A stretch of 32,534 nucleotides of DNA, from the NCBI GenBank assembly GCA_052118065.1, contig JBQKHY010000027.1, positions 1 to 32,534 on the forward strand, in the 5' to 3' direction. The notes under the pieces are model-generated. The model made no database searches and was not told the DNA's origin. It worked only from the letters and a program-made list of their open reading frames with translations. The stretch is from Ruminococcoides sp052118065 (GTDB lineage Bacteria > Bacillota > Clostridia > Oscillospirales > Acutalibacteraceae). Each line of letters begins with the position of its first letter. Within the stretch, counting starts at the first letter, position 1. The position numbers were made by a program, and so were the translations under genes. Positions 22,844-30,829 of the stretch are shown here, in pieces.

Positions 22844-25210
22844 ATGATTACTGAAATCACCAAGAGAGATGGTAGAAAAGAACCATTTGAAATTGAAAAA
22901 ATAACTAACGCTATCTTTAAGGCAGCACAGGCTATCGGTGGCTCAAACTATGAAGAAGCTGAAGACTTAGCCAATAAGGTATGCGACTATATTGAAAATG
23001 TTGAGAAAATTCCTGCACCAACAGTTGAACATGTACAGGACACTGTTGAAAAGATGATGATTGAAAACGGTCATGCAAGAACAGCTAAGGAGTTCATTCT
23101 TTACAGAGCAGAAAGAACAAGACATAGAGAAATGAACACAAAGCTAATGAAGATTTATGAGGATCTAACTTTTAAATCAGCTAAAGATAATGATGTTAAG
23201 AGAGAAAATGCTAACATTGACGGTGATACTGCAATGGGCACTATGCTTAAGTATGGTAGTGAAGGTGCTAAGCAGTTCTACAAAATGTACATTCTTAACC
23301 CTAAACATGCTAAGGCTCATGAAGAAGGTGACATTCATATTCATGACCTTGACTTCTTAACACTAACAACTACTTGTTGTCAGATTGACCTTGTAAAGCT
23401 ATTTAAGGGTGGTTTCTCTACAGGTCACGGTTACCTAAGAGAACCTAACGATATTGCATCTTACTCAGCACTTGCTTGTATTGCTATTCAAAGTAACCAA
23501 AACGACCAGCACGGTGGTCAGTCAGTACCTAACTTTGATTATGGTATGGCACCGGGTGTAAAGAAAACATATGTTAAGCTATATCGTCAGAACCTAGCAA
23601 GAGCTATTGAACTTCTAGCAGAGGTTGATGACATTGACGAAACAGTTGCTACTGCAAGTGAAATCATTGAAAAGGCAAAGGAACTTAGTGGTGACCAGCC
23701 TTCTCTACAAGCAGGCGAGGAATATGCTAAGGCTGAACTTCCTATTCTTGTAGAAATGTACGGTGAACAAATCGGTGGTAAAATTCAGAGATTTGCTAAG
23801 AAGCATGCTGAAAAGGAAATTGACCGTTCAACATATCAGGCTATGGAAGCACTTATCCATAACCTAAATACAATGCACTCAAGAGCAGGTGCTCAGATTC
23901 CATTCTCATCACTAAACTATGGTACTGACACAACTCCTGAAGGCAGACTTGTTATTAAGAATATTCTTCTTGCTGAAGATGCAGGTCTTGGTAATAACGA
24001 AACTCCTATCTTCCCTATCCATATTTTCAAGGTTAAGGAAGGTGTTAACTATAATCCGGGTGACCCTAACTATGATCTATTCAAGTTAGCTATGAAGGTT
24101 TCTGCAAAGCGTCTATTCCCTAACTTTAGCTTTATTGACGCTCCATTTAACCTACCTTACTATAAGCCTGGTCATCCTGAAACAGAAATTGCATATATGG
24201 GTTGTCGTACAAGAGTTATGAGCAATGTTTATGACCCAACAAGAGAAATTACATACGGCAGAGGTAACCTATCATTTACTTCTATCAACCTACCTAGACT
24301 TGCAATTCTTGCTAATAAGAACATTGACTTCTTCTTTGAACAGCTAGACAGAATGGTTGACCTAGTTACTGAACAGCTACTTGAAAGATTTGAAATTCAG
24401 TGTCAGAAAAAGGTTCTTAACTACCCATTCCTAATGGGACAAGGTATTTGGCTAGACTCAGACAAGCTAAATCCTAATGATGAAGTTAGAGAAGTTCTAA
24501 AGCATGGTACACTAACTTGTGGTTTTATCGGTCTTGCAGAATGTCTAAAGGCTCTTACAGGTAAGCACCACGGTGAAAGTGAAGAAAGCCAAAGACTTGG
24601 TCTTGAAATTGTTGGTTACATTCGTAAAAAGATGAACGAAGCTACAGAAAAGTATCACCTAAACTTCTCAGTTATTGCTACTCCTGCAGAAGGTCTATCA
24701 GGTAGATTTGTTCGTATTGATAAAGAAAAGTTCGGTATTATCCCGGGTGTTACAGACAGAGACTACTACACTAACTCTTTCCATGTACCTGTTTACTACA
24801 ATATTTCAGCATTTGATAAGATTAGAATCGAAGCTCCTTATCACAACCTAACTAACGGTGGTCACATCAGTTACATTGAACTTGACGGTGACCCAACAGA
24901 AAACCTAGATGCTTTTGAATCAGTTATCAGATATATGAAAGAACAAGGCATTGGCTACGGTTCAATTAACCACCCTGTTGACAGAGACCCTGTATGTGGT
25001 CACACAGGTATTATCGGTGATGTTTGTCCTAAGTGTGGCAGAAAAGAAGGAGAATCCGGCAAGGGCTTTGAAAGAATCAGAAGAATTACCGGTTATCTTG
25101 TAGGTACAGTTGACCGTTTCAACGATGCTAAGAGAGCTGAAGTTGAAGATAGAGTAAAGCACACACTTACAACTGATTGTGGTTGTCTTGACTGTGAGGA
25201 GGCTATTTAA
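22844..25210 (+). CDS. nrdD: Anaerobic (class III) ribonucleoside-triphosphate reductase
   Basis: The 788-residue glycyl-radical enzyme makes dNTPs from NTPs without oxygen. An ATP-cone allosteric domain occupies about 1-95 (ITKRDGRKEPFEIEKI; TAKEFILYRAERTR). The catalytic barrel includes TTCCQIDL with the active-site Cys. A zinc-binding Cys cluster (VCGHTG...CPKCGR) precedes the radical site RITGYL with Gly near 750. The extra C-terminal Cys motif CGCLDC may accept electrons from a thioredoxin-like donor. GGGAGG lies 7 nt before the ATG. The stop overlaps nrdG by one base (TAATG). NrdR boxes upstream indicate repression when dNTP or ATP levels are high. It marks an anaerobic lifestyle. Confidence 0.97.
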   Translation: MITEITKRDGRKEPFEIEKITNAIFKAAQAIGGSNYEEAEDLANKVCDYIENVEKIPAPTVEHVQDTVEKMMIENGHARTAKEFILYRAERTRHREMNTKLMKIYEDLTFKSAKDNDVKRENANIDGDTAMGTMLKYGSEGAKQFYKMYILNPKHAKAHEEGDIHIHDLDFLTLTTTCCQIDLVKLFKGGFSTGHGYLREPNDIASYSALACIAIQSNQNDQHGGQSVPNFDYGMAPGVKKTYVKLYRQNLARAIELLAEVDDIDETVATASEIIEKAKELSGDQPSLQAGEEYAKAELPILVEMYGEQIGGKIQRFAKKHAEKEIDRSTYQAMEALIHNLNTMHSRAGAQIPFSSLNYGTDTTPEGRLVIKNILLAEDAGLGNNETPIFPIHIFKVKEGVNYNPGDPNYDLFKLAMKVSAKRLFPNFSFIDAPFNLPYYKPGHPETEIAYMGCRTRVMSNVYDPTREITYGRGNLSFTSINLPRLAILANKNIDFFFEQLDRMVDLVTEQLLERFEIQCQKKVLNYPFLMGQGIWLDSDKLNPNDEVREVLKHGTLTCGFIGLAECLKALTGKHHGESEESQRLGLEIVGYIRKKMNEATEKYHLNFSVIATPAEGLSGRFVRIDKEKFGIIPGVTDRDYYTNSFHVPVYYNISAFDKIRIEAPYHNLTNGGHISYIELDGDPTENLDAFESVIRYMKEQGIGYGSINHPVDRDPVCGHTGIIGDVCPKCGRKEGESGKGFERIRRITGYLVGTVDRFNDAKRAEVEDRVKHTLTTDCGCLDCEEAI

Positions 25211-25725
25211 TGGCTGACAATATAGTCAGACTAGCCGGTGTAATTAAGGAATCTATCGTTGATGGTCCGGGAATTAGAATGACAGTTTTCACACAAGGTT
25301 GCCCTCACCACTGTGAGGGTTGCCATAATCCTGAAACTTGGGACTTTGAGGGTGGTTTTGATTGTGAGATTGAGAAGTTAATCAATACTGCTAAGAAAGA
25401 CCCACTACTTCAAGGACTTACCTTTTCCGGTGGTGAACCATTTGCACAAGCTAAGCCACTTGCAAAACTAGCTAAAATGTGTCACGAAAACGGATATAAT
25501 GTTTTCTGTTACACAGGTTATACATTTGAAAAGCTGGTTTCTTCCTTTGACACTCATCCTGAATGGAAAGAACTTTTAGAGGAAGTTGACTATCTGGTTG
25601 ATGGTCCCTTTATTCTTGCTGAAAAAAGCTTAATGCTACACTTTAGAGGTAGCAAAAATCAACGACTACTTGATGTTAAAAAGAGTTTAGCTGAGAACAA
25701 AGCTATTGATGCAGAGAATGTATAA
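25210..25725 (+). CDS. nrdG: Anaerobic RNR-activating radical SAM protein
   Basis: The 171-residue radical-SAM activase makes the glycyl radical on NrdD using S-adenosylmethionine and an Fe4S4 cluster. The cluster motif CxxxCxxC is clear (GCPHHCEGCHNPETW, about residues 30-44), followed by TFSGGEP for SAM binding. It shares the overlapping stop/start TAATG with nrdD, so the two are translationally coupled and under the same NrdR-controlled promoter. A strong terminator follows at 25783. Confidence 0.96.
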   Translation: MADNIVRLAGVIKESIVDGPGIRMTVFTQGCPHHCEGCHNPETWDFEGGFDCEIEKLINTAKKDPLLQGLTFSGGEPFAQAKPLAKLAKMCHENGYNVFCYTGYTFEKLVSSFDTHPEWKELLEEVDYLVDGPFILAEKSLMLHFRGSKNQRLLDVKKSLAENKAIDAENV

Positions 25726-25782
25726 TTTTTAGTAAGTGATTTTAAAGTCACTCCCCATGTAAAACAAATATAAATTAAAATA

Positions 25783-25824
25783 ACCGACCTAAGGTAGAGT
25801 TAATCCACTTAGGTCGGTATTTTT
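25783..25824 (+). terminator. Terminator of nrdDG
   Basis: The perfect 11-bp stem ACCGACCTAAG (25783-25793) / CTTAGGTCGGT (25808-25818) is followed by ATTTTT. Confidence 0.85.
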
Positions 25825-25838
25825 ATGCCATAAATTAT

Positions 25839-25868
25839 AAAAAAGAAAGACAGTATAAACTGCCTTTC
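25839..25868 (-). terminator. Terminator of the YdjI-G-H-like operon
   Basis: On the minus strand GAAAGGCAGT pairs with ACTGTCTTTC (25868-25859 with 25854-25845, one G-U) around a 4-nt loop. Six T follow (25839-25844 complement). It starts 17 nt past the last gene. Confidence 0.8.
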
Positions 25869-25884
25869 CATAGTAATTATTTAA

Positions 25885-26706
25885 TTAGAAGCTACCACTT
25901 GAACCACCGTGAGAAGTACCTGATGAGCTGGTATGTGTACTGGATCCACCACCACTGCTACCACCATTGTCCTTTGGCTTAGCAGTTTTGCTTACATGAC
26001 GATATAAGTAAAGGTCACTGCGTTCTGTAACATTAAATGAACCACTCTTAACATAACTATTTGCTAATGGTTGCATACGAACAGACTTTAGCTTTGACTT
26101 CATAACAAGTACAACAATGAAACCAACTAAGACACCTATACCTACACCACCGAATATAATATAGTATATTGGAATTATAGTCTTAGGCTGATTGCCTACA
26201 TCATATGGTTCATCATTTATAGCCTTATCAATATAGTCATCACACATTGTAACAAATGTATCAAAAGCATCGTAGTATTCACCGTCACTTAAATATGGCT
26301 TAACATCATCCATAATTTTTTCTTGACCATAGTCTGTGAAATATGGAATACCGGCACCTGTTGTACTGATAGCCCATTTTCTATTTTCCATATCTAGCAA
26401 GAAAAGAATACCATCGTGATTATCTCCCTCACCATAACCTTTATAGTCAAAGAAATCATCAGCATATTCTGTAGGTGTTTTATCACCAATAGACTTTTCA
26501 GTAACAATAACAACATCAAATGTATATTTTTCTGATACAGTATCAATGTGTTCCTTTAGTTGGGCATACTCTATATCTGAAAGTAACTGTGCATTATCAA
26601 CAAGTCTACCGTATTTATTAGCACCCTGACTTTCTGCAAATACAGGAAGTACAGACAATGACACCAGAAAAATTGCAAAAATAATTGAAACAACTCTTTT
26701 TTTCAT
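25885..26706 (-). CDS. TPM-domain membrane protein (YdjH-like)
   Basis: The 273-residue exported protein has a signal peptide (1-24), a TPM/YgcG-type domain (about 32-160: GRLVDNAQLLSD, the VVIVTEKSIG strand, DGILFLLDMENRKWAIST), a membrane helix (about 177-203), and a cytoplasmic part ending in a Gly/Ser/His-rich tail SHGGSSGSF. TPM domains lie outside the membrane; some were reported to have phosphatase activity, others act in photosystem repair. In B. subtilis, YdjH has this layout and works with YdjG and YdjI in positioning PspA under envelope stress. Here it is the last of three genes, 12 nt after the YdjG-like gene. Assignment by domain and gene company is good; the activity is unknown. 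Confidence 0.8.
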   Translation of the reverse strand: MKKRVVSIIFAIFLVSLSVLPVFAESQGANKYGRLVDNAQLLSDIEYAQLKEHIDTVSEKYTFDVVIVTEKSIGDKTPTEYADDFFDYKGYGEGDNHDGILFLLDMENRKWAISTTGAGIPYFTDYGQEKIMDDVKPYLSDGEYYDAFDTFVTMCDDYIDKAINDEPYDVGNQPKTIIPIYYIIFGGVGIGVLVGFIVVLVMKSKLKSVRMQPLANSYVKSGSFNVTERSDLYLYRHVSKTAKPKDNGGSSGGGSSTHTSSSGTSHGGSSGSF

Positions 26707-26718
26707 TTTAATATCTCC

Positions 26719-27801
26719 TTACAGAAAATTATATAACAAGCCAATTATAATAATAACTGCTGCTATAGAACCTGCAATAATGGCAAAATATCTCCAAAAT
26801 GCACCCCAGTCAACAGGTAGGTCACCAACCATTTTACCGGTTTGACCATTCATTGCAAATAGGAAATTTTGACCATTCCAAGAGGTATTAAGTATCCAAA
26901 CAGGATATAGTGCATATTTAGAAGTACCGTTTTGGAACTGCACACTTGAATTTTGAGTTGTTAGAGAAGAATACTCACTTGCAGTTTGTCTAAACAACTG
27001 TTCGGTAGTGTTCTTAATTCTCTGATTAGCTCTGTTGATACTGTTTTCTTTGGTAACATCATACTTATCAGCAAGATAACCTGCTAAATAAGCAGTTTGG
27101 AAATCTACTGCTTCATCAAAGTTGAAAGGTTCGATACTTTCCATAAGGTCATCAGGCATTTGACTTGAACCATCTACCGGTACATTAGTAAAGCCAACAT
27201 TACCACCTCTACCAACTAGGTAATATTTGGTTTCTGTATAGTCGTATCTACTGTCACTCCAATGTCTTACCTTAGTACCTTTGTAATGAATATGGGCCTC
27301 AGTATCAGCATCGAATAACCAAAATGGCACATACATACCACGAATTTGGTCAATGTGATTTTTGTCTTTAAAAATTTTTGGAACAAGTTTCTTATTAACA
27401 TGATTAGAAAGTGCCTTGATAGCATCTTCCCTAGATAGTCTAAATGGGATAACATAATCAGGCTTTAAGTCACCGGAAAATCTACCCTTTAACACAACAG
27501 GGTTGCCACAATATGGACAACTTGTTGCACCGGTATTTTCATCGGCAACAATTTCACCACCACAAGAATTACATACATAAACTGACATACCTTCTGTTTC
27601 TTCATCAGTAAATGTTTGTTCGTTGGAATTATCCCAATTCATATTGTCCTGTACATTTTTCTTAAGATCCTCATCATATGACTTTAGAGTTTCCATATCA
27701 AACTCTGTGTCACAATAAGGGCATTTCATTTTTTGCAATTTACTGTCAAAGTTAATTGCACCACCACAACAGGGACATTTATACTCAAGCATATCTGCCA
27801 T
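26719..27801 (-). CDS. TFIIB-type zinc-ribbon membrane protein (YdjG-like)
   Basis: The 360-residue protein has two zinc ribbons. The first uses Cys9/Cys12 (Cys11 between) and Cys27/Cys30; the second uses Cys77/Cys80 and Cys95/Cys98. An unrecognised middle region (about 110-330) contains GMYVPFWLFDADTEAHI. A single C-terminal membrane helix (about 336-358) suggests a tail-anchored protein with its ribbons in the cytoplasm. AGGAGA lies 9 nt before the ATG. Gene order and domains match B. subtilis YdjG, partner of YdjH and YdjI. It is 31 nt after the SPFH gene and 12 nt before the TPM gene, so all three are one operon. The name is used as a family label, not as proof of orthology. Confidence 0.78.
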   Translation of the reverse strand: MADMLEYKCPCCGGAINFDSKLQKMKCPYCDTEFDMETLKSYDEDLKKNVQDNMNWDNSNEQTFTDEETEGMSVYVCNSCGGEIVADENTGATSCPYCGNPVVLKGRFSGDLKPDYVIPFRLSREDAIKALSNHVNKKLVPKIFKDKNHIDQIRGMYVPFWLFDADTEAHIHYKGTKVRHWSDSRYDYTETKYYLVGRGGNVGFTNVPVDGSSQMPDDLMESIEPFNFDEAVDFQTAYLAGYLADKYDVTKENSINRANQRIKNTTEQLFRQTASEYSSLTTQNSSVQFQNGTSKYALYPVWILNTSWNGQNFLFAMNGQTGKMVGDLPVDWGAFWRYFAIIAGSIAAVIIIIGLLYNFL

Positions 27802-27832
27802 ATATTCTATTCTCCTATATTACCTAATTAAA

Positions 27833-29209
27833 TTACTTTACAATATCGTTGTCATCAAAAATATCCCCACATTCAGGGCAGAACTTTGGATGTGATGTTG
27901 GATCTTCAGGTGTCCAACCACACTTATCACAACGGAAAGTTTTCTTTTCTTCAGGTTTCTTAGAACCACATTCAGTACAGAACTTACCAAAGTTCTTTGC
28001 ACCACAAGAGCAAATCCAAGAACCATCATTTTCAGGTTTCTTATTACCACAATTTGTACAGAATTTGCTTGTATTTGTAGCACCACAAGAACATACCCAA
28101 CTGTCTTCACCGGCACTTTGTTGTGGTGTCTGAGTTGGTTGTGGTTGCTGAGGCTGTTGCATTTGTGCTTGTTGTTGAGCATACTGCTGAGCCTGTTGTT
28201 GCTGACCCATTTGGAACAGACCGTTTACATTACCGGCATTACCTGCCTGTTGAGCCATACCCATACCCATAAAGCCTGTAAATGCACCGGCTTCATTTTC
28301 TGCTGCTGCTTTCATAGCATCTGCTTGAGCACCAACCAGTGTTGCTGCTGCCATTGAAGGGTCACGCATAACTGCAGTACGCTGAGCCTGTTTAATCATT
28401 TCAGCATCTTCAGGTGGAAGTGTAATAGGATTCATAGCAATTGAAATTACTTGAATACCTCTTAACTGTGCCCACTTTGCAGTTAGGGCAGTATTCATTG
28501 CGTCAGAAAGTTCTTCTGCATGAGCAGGTAGTGCTGATGGACGAACCTGCATATCTGAAATCTTTGCAAATGCAGGTTGTAAAGCTGAAATAAACTCAGT
28601 TTTTAGCTGAGAGTCAATCTCACTGCGAGTATAGTCACCCTGAACATTACCACAAACATTTGTATAGAATAGAATTGGGTTTACAATCTTGTATGAGTAA
28701 ACACCACTACATCTAACTGATACATCAACATCAAGACCAATGTTTTTATCAACTACTCTAAATGGAATTGGGTTTGGTGTGCCAAACTTATTTTCAAGAA
28801 TTTCCTTAGTATTGATATAGTAAATTCTCTGGTCAGAAGGCTTATCTCCACCAAAAGTAAAACGCTTACCAATATCTCTAAAAGTATCTAAGATACCGGC
28901 ACCTAAACCACCTGTAAATACACTGGGAGCAGTCATACTATCAAAGATATATTCACCGGGTTCTGCACAAATATCTACTACCTTACCCTGTTCAACAATT
29001 AGCATACACTGACCATCAGCAACTGCTAATACTGAACCGTTAGTAATAACATTATCAGTACCCTTTGTATTTGATGTTCGCTTACCTGTACGGTGAACAC
29101 CCTTTGTTACCAAAACATCTTTTGGCATAGATTCGCAGTAGAAAAACTCTTTCCACTGGTCAGCCATAACACCATTGGCTGAACCGGCAATAGCTTTTAT
29201 AAGACCCAT
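27833..29209 (-). CDS. SPFH/band-7 'virion core' family protein with three zinc ribbons (YdjI-like)
   Basis: The 458-residue cytoplasmic scaffold-type protein begins with an SPFH-like domain (about 25-285: EFFYCESMPKDVLV, DVDVSVRCSGVYSYKI, the AQLRGIQVISIAMNPITLP strand). A Gln-rich low-complexity linker follows (about 330-366), then three zinc ribbons: Cys373/375/384/387, Cys400/402/411/414 and Cys427/430/444/447. The first two are near-duplicates (CSCGAxNxxKFCTxCG). B. subtilis YdjI is a shorter SPFH protein that needs YdjG and YdjH for membrane placement. AAGGAG lies 7 nt before the ATG, and it heads the operon. No pspA homologue is nearby. The Gln-rich segment and triple ribbon suggest multivalent protein contacts, which is inference. 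Confidence 0.82.
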   Translation of the reverse strand: MGLIKAIAGSANGVMADQWKEFFYCESMPKDVLVTKGVHRTGKRTSNTKGTDNVITNGSVLAVADGQCMLIVEQGKVVDICAEPGEYIFDSMTAPSVFTGGLGAGILDTFRDIGKRFTFGGDKPSDQRIYYINTKEILENKFGTPNPIPFRVVDKNIGLDVDVSVRCSGVYSYKIVNPILFYTNVCGNVQGDYTRSEIDSQLKTEFISALQPAFAKISDMQVRPSALPAHAEELSDAMNTALTAKWAQLRGIQVISIAMNPITLPPEDAEMIKQAQRTAVMRDPSMAAATLVGAQADAMKAAAENEAGAFTGFMGMGMAQQAGNAGNVNGLFQMGQQQQAQQYAQQQAQMQQPQQPQPTQTPQQSAGEDSWVCSCGATNTSKFCTNCGNKKPENDGSWICSCGAKNFGKFCTECGSKKPEEKKTFRCDKCGWTPEDPTSHPKFCPECGDIFDDNDIVK

Positions 29210-29352
29210 AATTAATCTCCTTTTAATTTCAAAATGATATATTAAATAAATGTTTACAACTTACATAAGTATTATACAGTATATTCTACAAAAAATAAAT
29301 ACCTTTCTACAAAATAATACATATTTTTTAAAAATTTTCAATTCTCAAATTC

Positions 29353-29379
29353 ACAATACCGATATATTAATCATATTAT
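29353..29379 (+). promoter_or_regulatory. Weak sigma-E-like promoter of cotJABC
   Basis: ACAATA (29353-29358), 13 nt, then CATATTAT (29372-29379). The -10 resembles the CATA...T pattern of mother-cell sigma-E promoters, with two mismatches. cotJ operons are sigma-E dependent in other spore formers, which is the main support. Confidence 0.3.
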
Positions 29380-29424
29380 ATAAATGAGGTTTAAAGAACT
29401 TACTTTAGAAAAAGGAGAATTACA

Positions 29425-29625
29425 TTGGTAGAAGAAATTTTTAAGAGTTATGGTATTTCACCAATACCATCTGATTATAAAGAGGCTATGGCTTATGTAC
29501 CATATCAAAGCAACAATCCAAAATTTTATTCAGTAGCACATGGTTTTGAGGCAGGAACAATGTTCCCTACCCTACACAAACCATTTTTCGGTTCTAAATG
29601 TACAGGTGACAAAAATGATGACTGA
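29425..29625 (+). CDS. cotJA: Spore coat-associated protein CotJA (TTG start)
   Basis: The 66-residue protein has the CotJA pattern AYVPYQ...Y..AHGFEAGTMFPTLHKPF. It is a small inner-coat protein that works with CotJC in spore coat assembly in the mother cell. The start codon is TTG (29425-29427): AAAGGAG sits 8 nt upstream and no ATG lies at a suitable place. Its end overlaps the start of cotJB. First gene of cotJABC. Confidence 0.9.
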   Translation: MVEEIFKSYGISPIPSDYKEAMAYVPYQSNNPKFYSVAHGFEAGTMFPTLHKPFFGSKCTGDKNDD

Positions 29626-29860
29626 AAGAGATATTTTGCTTAAGAAACTTAGTTCGGTAGCTTTTGCAATGTTTGAAATCAGACTTTTTCTGGATACTCA
29701 CCCTGACTCAACAGATGCTATGGCTAAATTTGACGATTTAAATGATAAATATGTAAAGTTAAAAGAAAAATTTGAGGATGAATACGGTCCACTATTGAGT
29801 AAAGATGCTGATAGTCCTGTACAATGGATAAAAGGTCCTTGGCCTTGGGAGGTGCAGTAA
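29615..29860 (+). CDS. cotJB: Spore coat protein CotJB
   Basis: The protein of about 81 residues starts with MMTERDILLKKLSSVAFAMF and ends in the family's PWPWE motif. It is a short helical coat protein of unknown mechanism, always beside CotJA and CotJC. Two adjacent ATG codons (29615, 29618) both follow AGGTGA closely; either may be used. The start lies inside the end of cotJA (overlap of 8-11 nt) and the stop abuts the cotJC start, so the three genes are translationally coupled. A longer frame starting at 29540 is only overlap with cotJA. Confidence 0.9.
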   Translation: MMTERDILLKKLSSVAFAMFEIRLFLDTHPDSTDAMAKFDDLNDKYVKLKEKFEDEYGPLLSKDADSPVQWIKGPWPWEVQ

Positions 29861-30481
29861 ATGTTTGTGTATGAAAAAAGACTTCAGTACCCTATCAGAA
29901 TAAAACAAACTAACCCAAAACTTGCCAAAATCATAGTAACACAATATGGGGGACCTGATGGTGAGCTTGGTGCATCTCTTAGATATTTAAGTCAAAGATA
30001 TACCATGCCATTTCCTGAGCTTCAAGCAACACTTACCGACATAGGCACAGAAGAACTTGGACATCTTGAAATGATAGGCACTATTGTTTATCAGCTAACT
30101 AAAGACTTAACAGAAGACCAATTAAAAGATGCCGGTTTTGATGCTTATTTTGTCGACCATACAACAGGTGTTTATCCTTGTGACGCAAGTGGTACACCAT
30201 ATACAACAGCGTCAATGCAAGTAAAAGGTGACGCAATAACCGACTTACACGAAGATATGGCAGCAGAACAAAAGGCTAGGTCAACTTACGATAACATTCT
30301 ACGATTTTGTGATGATCCGGATGTTATTGACCCGATTAGGTTCTTACGAGCAAGAGAAGTTGTACATTATCAGCGATTTGGTGAAAACTTGAGAATATTG
30401 ACTGACCGACTTGATAGCAAAAACTTTTATGCCTTTAACCCTGAATTTGACAAAAACTGCTTAAAGAAAAACAGAAAATGA
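29861..30481 (+). CDS. cotJC: Spore coat protein CotJC, manganese catalase family
   Basis: The 206-residue ferritin-fold protein is related to dimanganese catalases. All likely metal ligands are present: Glu35, Glu65 with His68 (TEELGHLE), Glu136 and His169 (REVVHYQRF). Catalase activity in the spore coat is therefore plausible. It begins directly after the cotJB stop (TAAATG), with GAGGTG within the end of cotJB as ribosome site. A long hairpin follows at 30488-30527. Presence of the operon indicates a spore former, though some non-sporulating relatives keep coat genes. Confidence 0.93.
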   Translation: MFVYEKRLQYPIRIKQTNPKLAKIIVTQYGGPDGELGASLRYLSQRYTMPFPELQATLTDIGTEELGHLEMIGTIVYQLTKDLTEDQLKDAGFDAYFVDHTTGVYPCDASGTPYTTASMQVKGDAITDLHEDMAAEQKARSTYDNILRFCDDPDVIDPIRFLRAREVVHYQRFGENLRILTDRLDSKNFYAFNPEFDKNCLKKNRK

Positions 30482-30487
30482 TTGTAT

Positions 30488-30527
30488 ATACAAATAACCC
30501 CTCACTGTAGTGAGGGGGTTTGTATTT
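30488..30527 (+). terminator. Hairpin after cotJC, probable terminator
   Basis: AACCCCTCAC (30496-30505) pairs with GTGAGGGGGTT (30510-30520, one bulged G). The stem is extended by ATACAAA/TTTGTAT. There is no clean T run, so it may be a processing or convergent stop rather than a classic terminator. Confidence 0.5.
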
Positions 30528-30829
30528 CATAAATCTAATTGAAATTTATAAATCTAATAGAAACTTTTTACTGAGATTGTTCTTCTTTTAGATTTTTATT
30601 TATTGGTTTACGGAAACCAATATTTAATTTTGCAAAGTTAAAATATACTTTCTAAGACTAATATAATCTAGCAACAATACACTTAAACTAGCATCATATC
30701 TAAGTACAAAACTAAAGTTAACTGACAACAATGTTATTCTATTAAAGACACATAAAACAGAACTTATTATCAGTTTTACTTTAGTTAGCACATTAATTTT
30801 AATTCACTATGTTAATTAACTATTGTTAA
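30528..30829. other. Gene-free stretch between cotJC and adhE
   Basis: About 300 bp, AT-rich and non-coding. It contains two near-identical 15-nt direct repeats ATAAATCTAAT-T/A-GAA near 30529 and 30549 (period 20). It also has a 9-bp hairpin TATTGGTTT/AAACCAATA (30601-30609 with 30614-30622) followed by TTTAATTTT. An imperfect inverted repeat around ACTAAAGT (about 30711) and ACTTTAGT (about 30778) is also visible. I see no clear terminator for adhE. Confidence 0.5.

Noticed and set aside
28118..28357. Leu-rich open frame on the plus strand
   Set aside because: It is antisense to the Gln-rich linker of the SPFH protein, and arises from its codon repeats.
30601..30622. Hairpin TATTGGTTT/AAACCAATA as an adhE or cotJ terminator
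   Set aside because: It is 120 nt past cotJC and over 200 nt past adhE with a broken T run; kept only as a hairpin.
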